Source of the DNA: JBDIBA01 sp039812705
Lineage (GTDB): Bacteria > Actinomycetota > Acidimicrobiia > Acidimicrobiales > JBBSGY01
Length of the DNA: 6,281 nt
Reading direction: 5' to 3'
Assembly: GCA_039812705.1 (NCBI GenBank)
Contig: JBDIBA010000055.1
Coordinates: forward strand, 1-6,281
This document shows positions 5,036 through 6,281 of the stretch, in pieces (position 1 is the first letter of the stretch; the number at the start of each line of letters is the position of its first letter). A program made the position numbers and the translations under genes. Under the pieces are notes generated by a model. The model saw nothing but the letters and a program-made list of their open reading frames with translations, ran no database searches and was not told the origin of the DNA.

Positions 5036-6184
5036 GTGCACTACCGGACCGACGAATATTGCAACTCTTTGAAACAGGACCTTGAGGACCGTCAACACGA
5101 CGCAGCTCAACGGCTTGAACAGCGTCGTGCAGAGGCCGCGACCGCCTTTGATGCGTCACCTTTTAAGACGCTTTACGAGGAGCTTGAAAACCCGAAGGCG
5201 TGGCGCAGGCCAGAAATAAGGCTGTGCGCCGCAGTCATGCAGAAGATGGTTTCATTGCAGCCCGACGAAGCCAATGCGCTAGTTGCATCCGCCACAAGTA
5301 GGCCAGATTCCGGCATCAGGTCGGACCGGATCACCGTGATTATCGACGCACTGCTTGCCAAGGCGACAGACACCGCACGCGCGAACGGCTTCTTAAGAGA
5401 CGCGCGGTACTTCACGAGCTACATCAACAATCCAGATTTGCGCCAACTTGAGGAACTGGACAACGACATGGTCTCGGCGACGGAAGCGCTCAAGTTGGCC
5501 GATGAAGGGCTCATCGAAGCCGCAATCGACATGGCGCATTCAAGCCGAGACGGCAACACGGCAAGAGCAATTGCAGACCTTGTGTCCCCAATGCTGTTAT
5601 CGGCCGCGCAACGTGAAGCACAACAGAGCGCCACTTCGGTTCCCGCCGTTCGCGCACACTTCACACTGGTTCCCGCATTGGGCCGCAGGATCGCAAAGGC
5701 ACTCGACCGGATTGTCTACAGAGACGCAATGGCTTGCTGCGACCGCACAAGTTATCGAGAAGCGCTGCTGGTCACGTTAAACGCGTCCACCGAAGGAACG
5801 CGCCGTGCCATGCATCACGACGTTGCTTGCCAGAATCGAGCGATGAAGTGGCTTCGCAACCCGATAACGACGGTCGGCTTGTCAGATGCAACCGATACCC
5901 TGCCCGACAACTCGTTGTGCGCATGGCTGTCGTTGGATCCGAACGTTCTAGACGAGCTTCAACAAACGTGCGATGAGGTACTGCGAACCGCCAAGTCCAA
6001 AGCGCCGCAAGTTTTTAGAGACGCAGCACTGGACGTTCTGAAGCGAGCGACGCTCGTTGACGCTCACGACCGACTCGAGCTCGCGAACGAGCTGTCAGCA
6101 TTTATGGAGAGCTGTATCGCGGTCGCTCACAAGCTCGCCCCATCGCGAATCGGACGGACCCCGCCTAGCGCTGAGCTTGCATAG
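5036..6184 (+). CDS. Hypothetical helical protein, family not recognised
   Basis: This is the longest intact frame in the window, 382 residues. I do not recognise it. It appears cytosolic: no signal peptide and no membrane segment. It is rich in Ala, Leu, Arg, Asp and Glu and poor in Gly, and reads as mostly helical, with a likely coiled coil at about 12-36 (LKQDLEDRQHDAAQRLEQRR) and a possible helical-repeat body, for example ATEALKLADEGLIEAAIDMAH in the middle. There are nine Cys, including the pair ACCD and single residues at 9 and 64, without a clear zinc-binding spacing. The only in-frame start is GTG 5036, with no visible ribosome binding site; ATGs at 5007 and 5028 are in another frame, so an undetected 5' frameshift is possible. 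It stands alone, divergent from the membrane protein/DUF1028 unit. Confidence 0.65.
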   Translation: MHYRTDEYCNSLKQDLEDRQHDAAQRLEQRRAEAATAFDASPFKTLYEELENPKAWRRPEIRLCAAVMQKMVSLQPDEANALVASATSRPDSGIRSDRITVIIDALLAKATDTARANGFLRDARYFTSYINNPDLRQLEELDNDMVSATEALKLADEGLIEAAIDMAHSSRDGNTARAIADLVSPMLLSAAQREAQQSATSVPAVRAHFTLVPALGRRIAKALDRIVYRDAMACCDRTSYREALLVTLNASTEGTRRAMHHDVACQNRAMKWLRNPITTVGLSDATDTLPDNSLCAWLSLDPNVLDELQQTCDEVLRTAKSKAPQVFRDAALDVLKRATLVDAHDRLELANELSAFMESCIAVAHKLAPSRIGRTPPSAELA

Positions 6185-6281
6185 TTGTTTGACACTTTGT
6201 TTTATGTAGCGGGTCGTTGCCCTGCTGCTCTTGAGCCGACTTGCGGGGCAGCGCGACCTCCACATAGACCGCCCGGACGAT
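6165..6281 (-). CDS. Possible C-terminal end of a gene entering from the right edge
   Basis: On the minus strand an open frame runs from the window edge to TAG (6167-6165): IVRAVYVEVALPRKSAQEQQ, then GNDPLHKTKCQTTMQAQR, 38 residues. Its first dozen residues have a strand-like pattern typical of protein, and its end overlaps the 382-residue gene tail-to-tail by 20 bp. It is too short to assign to a family, another minus frame is also open here, and the shared hairpin may bias composition. It would be partial, with its start outside the window. Confidence 0.25.
   Translation of the reverse strand: MVRAVYVEVALPRKSAQEQQGNDPLHKTKCQTTMQAQR
6212..6258. repeat. Long imperfect hairpin downstream of the 382-residue gene
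   Basis: GGTCG (6212-6216) pairs with CGACC (6254-6258). After a small internal bulge (one base against three), TGCCCTGC (6218-6225) pairs with GCGGGGCA (6243-6250) over eight pairs including one T-G. The loop contains GCTCTTGAGC. The structure starts 28 bp after the stop codon of the 382-residue gene and could end its transcript, but no T tract follows it. It might also be a chance product of coding sequence if the minus-strand frame here is real. Confidence 0.35.

Noticed and set aside
6189..6209. A consensus-like TTGACA at 6189-6194 as a promoter.
   Set aside because: No acceptable -10 element occurs at the right distance; the T-rich TATGTA is only 9 bases away.
1..6281. CRISPR array, toxin-antitoxin pair, restriction-modification or phage-defence operon.
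   Set aside because: No regularly spaced repeats, no paired small genes with typical spacing, and no nuclease or restriction motifs were found; the only methyltransferase is of the rRNA type.

Overview
The window looks like an accessory or island-type stretch of a moderately GC-rich bacterium, most likely an actinomycete (Actinomycetota, possibly an Acidimicrobiia-like lineage). The lineage call is an inference from four points: a tRNA-Lys(CTT) gene without an encoded CCA end; a short Erm of the mycobacterial Erm(37) type; an RHS-repeat fragment of a sort common in actinobacteria; and a small palindrome whose ends resemble the terminal repeats of IS6110-like IS3-family elements. No marker gene fixes the taxon.

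Layout from left to right. A tRNA-Lys gene (48-119, +) is followed by about 600 bp without a convincing gene. Next is a minus-strand Erm/KsgA-family rRNA adenine methyltransferase (719-1261), with a possible hairpin terminator just after its stop. The roughly 300 bp divergent spacer between it and a plus-strand NUDIX hydrolase (1560-2105) holds a perfect 16-bp inverted repeat that looks like two IS ends collapsed together. Facing the NUDIX gene is a minus-strand fragment of an RHS-repeat protein (2193-2774), without start or natural C-terminus. Then comes a plus-strand P-loop ATPase/kinase-like gene (2861-3434) broken by two apparent one-base deletions. It converges on a minus-strand two-gene unit: a seven-helix membrane protein (4354-4956), then a DUF1028 Ntn-hydrolase-like protein (3442-4323). 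Divergent from that unit is an unrecognised 382-residue helical protein (5036-6184, +). The last 100 bp hold a strong hairpin and, perhaps, the C-terminal tail of a minus-strand gene entering from the right.

No single pathway links these genes. Single-gene units in alternating orientations, next to a tRNA gene, with an RHS remnant, a frameshifted gene and an IS scar, suggest a site of repeated insertion and decay. The functionally clearest items are the Erm-type methyltransferase (potential macrolide-lincosamide-streptogramin B resistance) and the membrane protein/DUF1028 pair, which is probably co-transcribed. I do not see a complete multi-gene defence or biosynthetic system. The best candidates for something undescribed are the 382-residue orphan, the membrane protein/DUF1028 pair and the collapsed IS palindrome.
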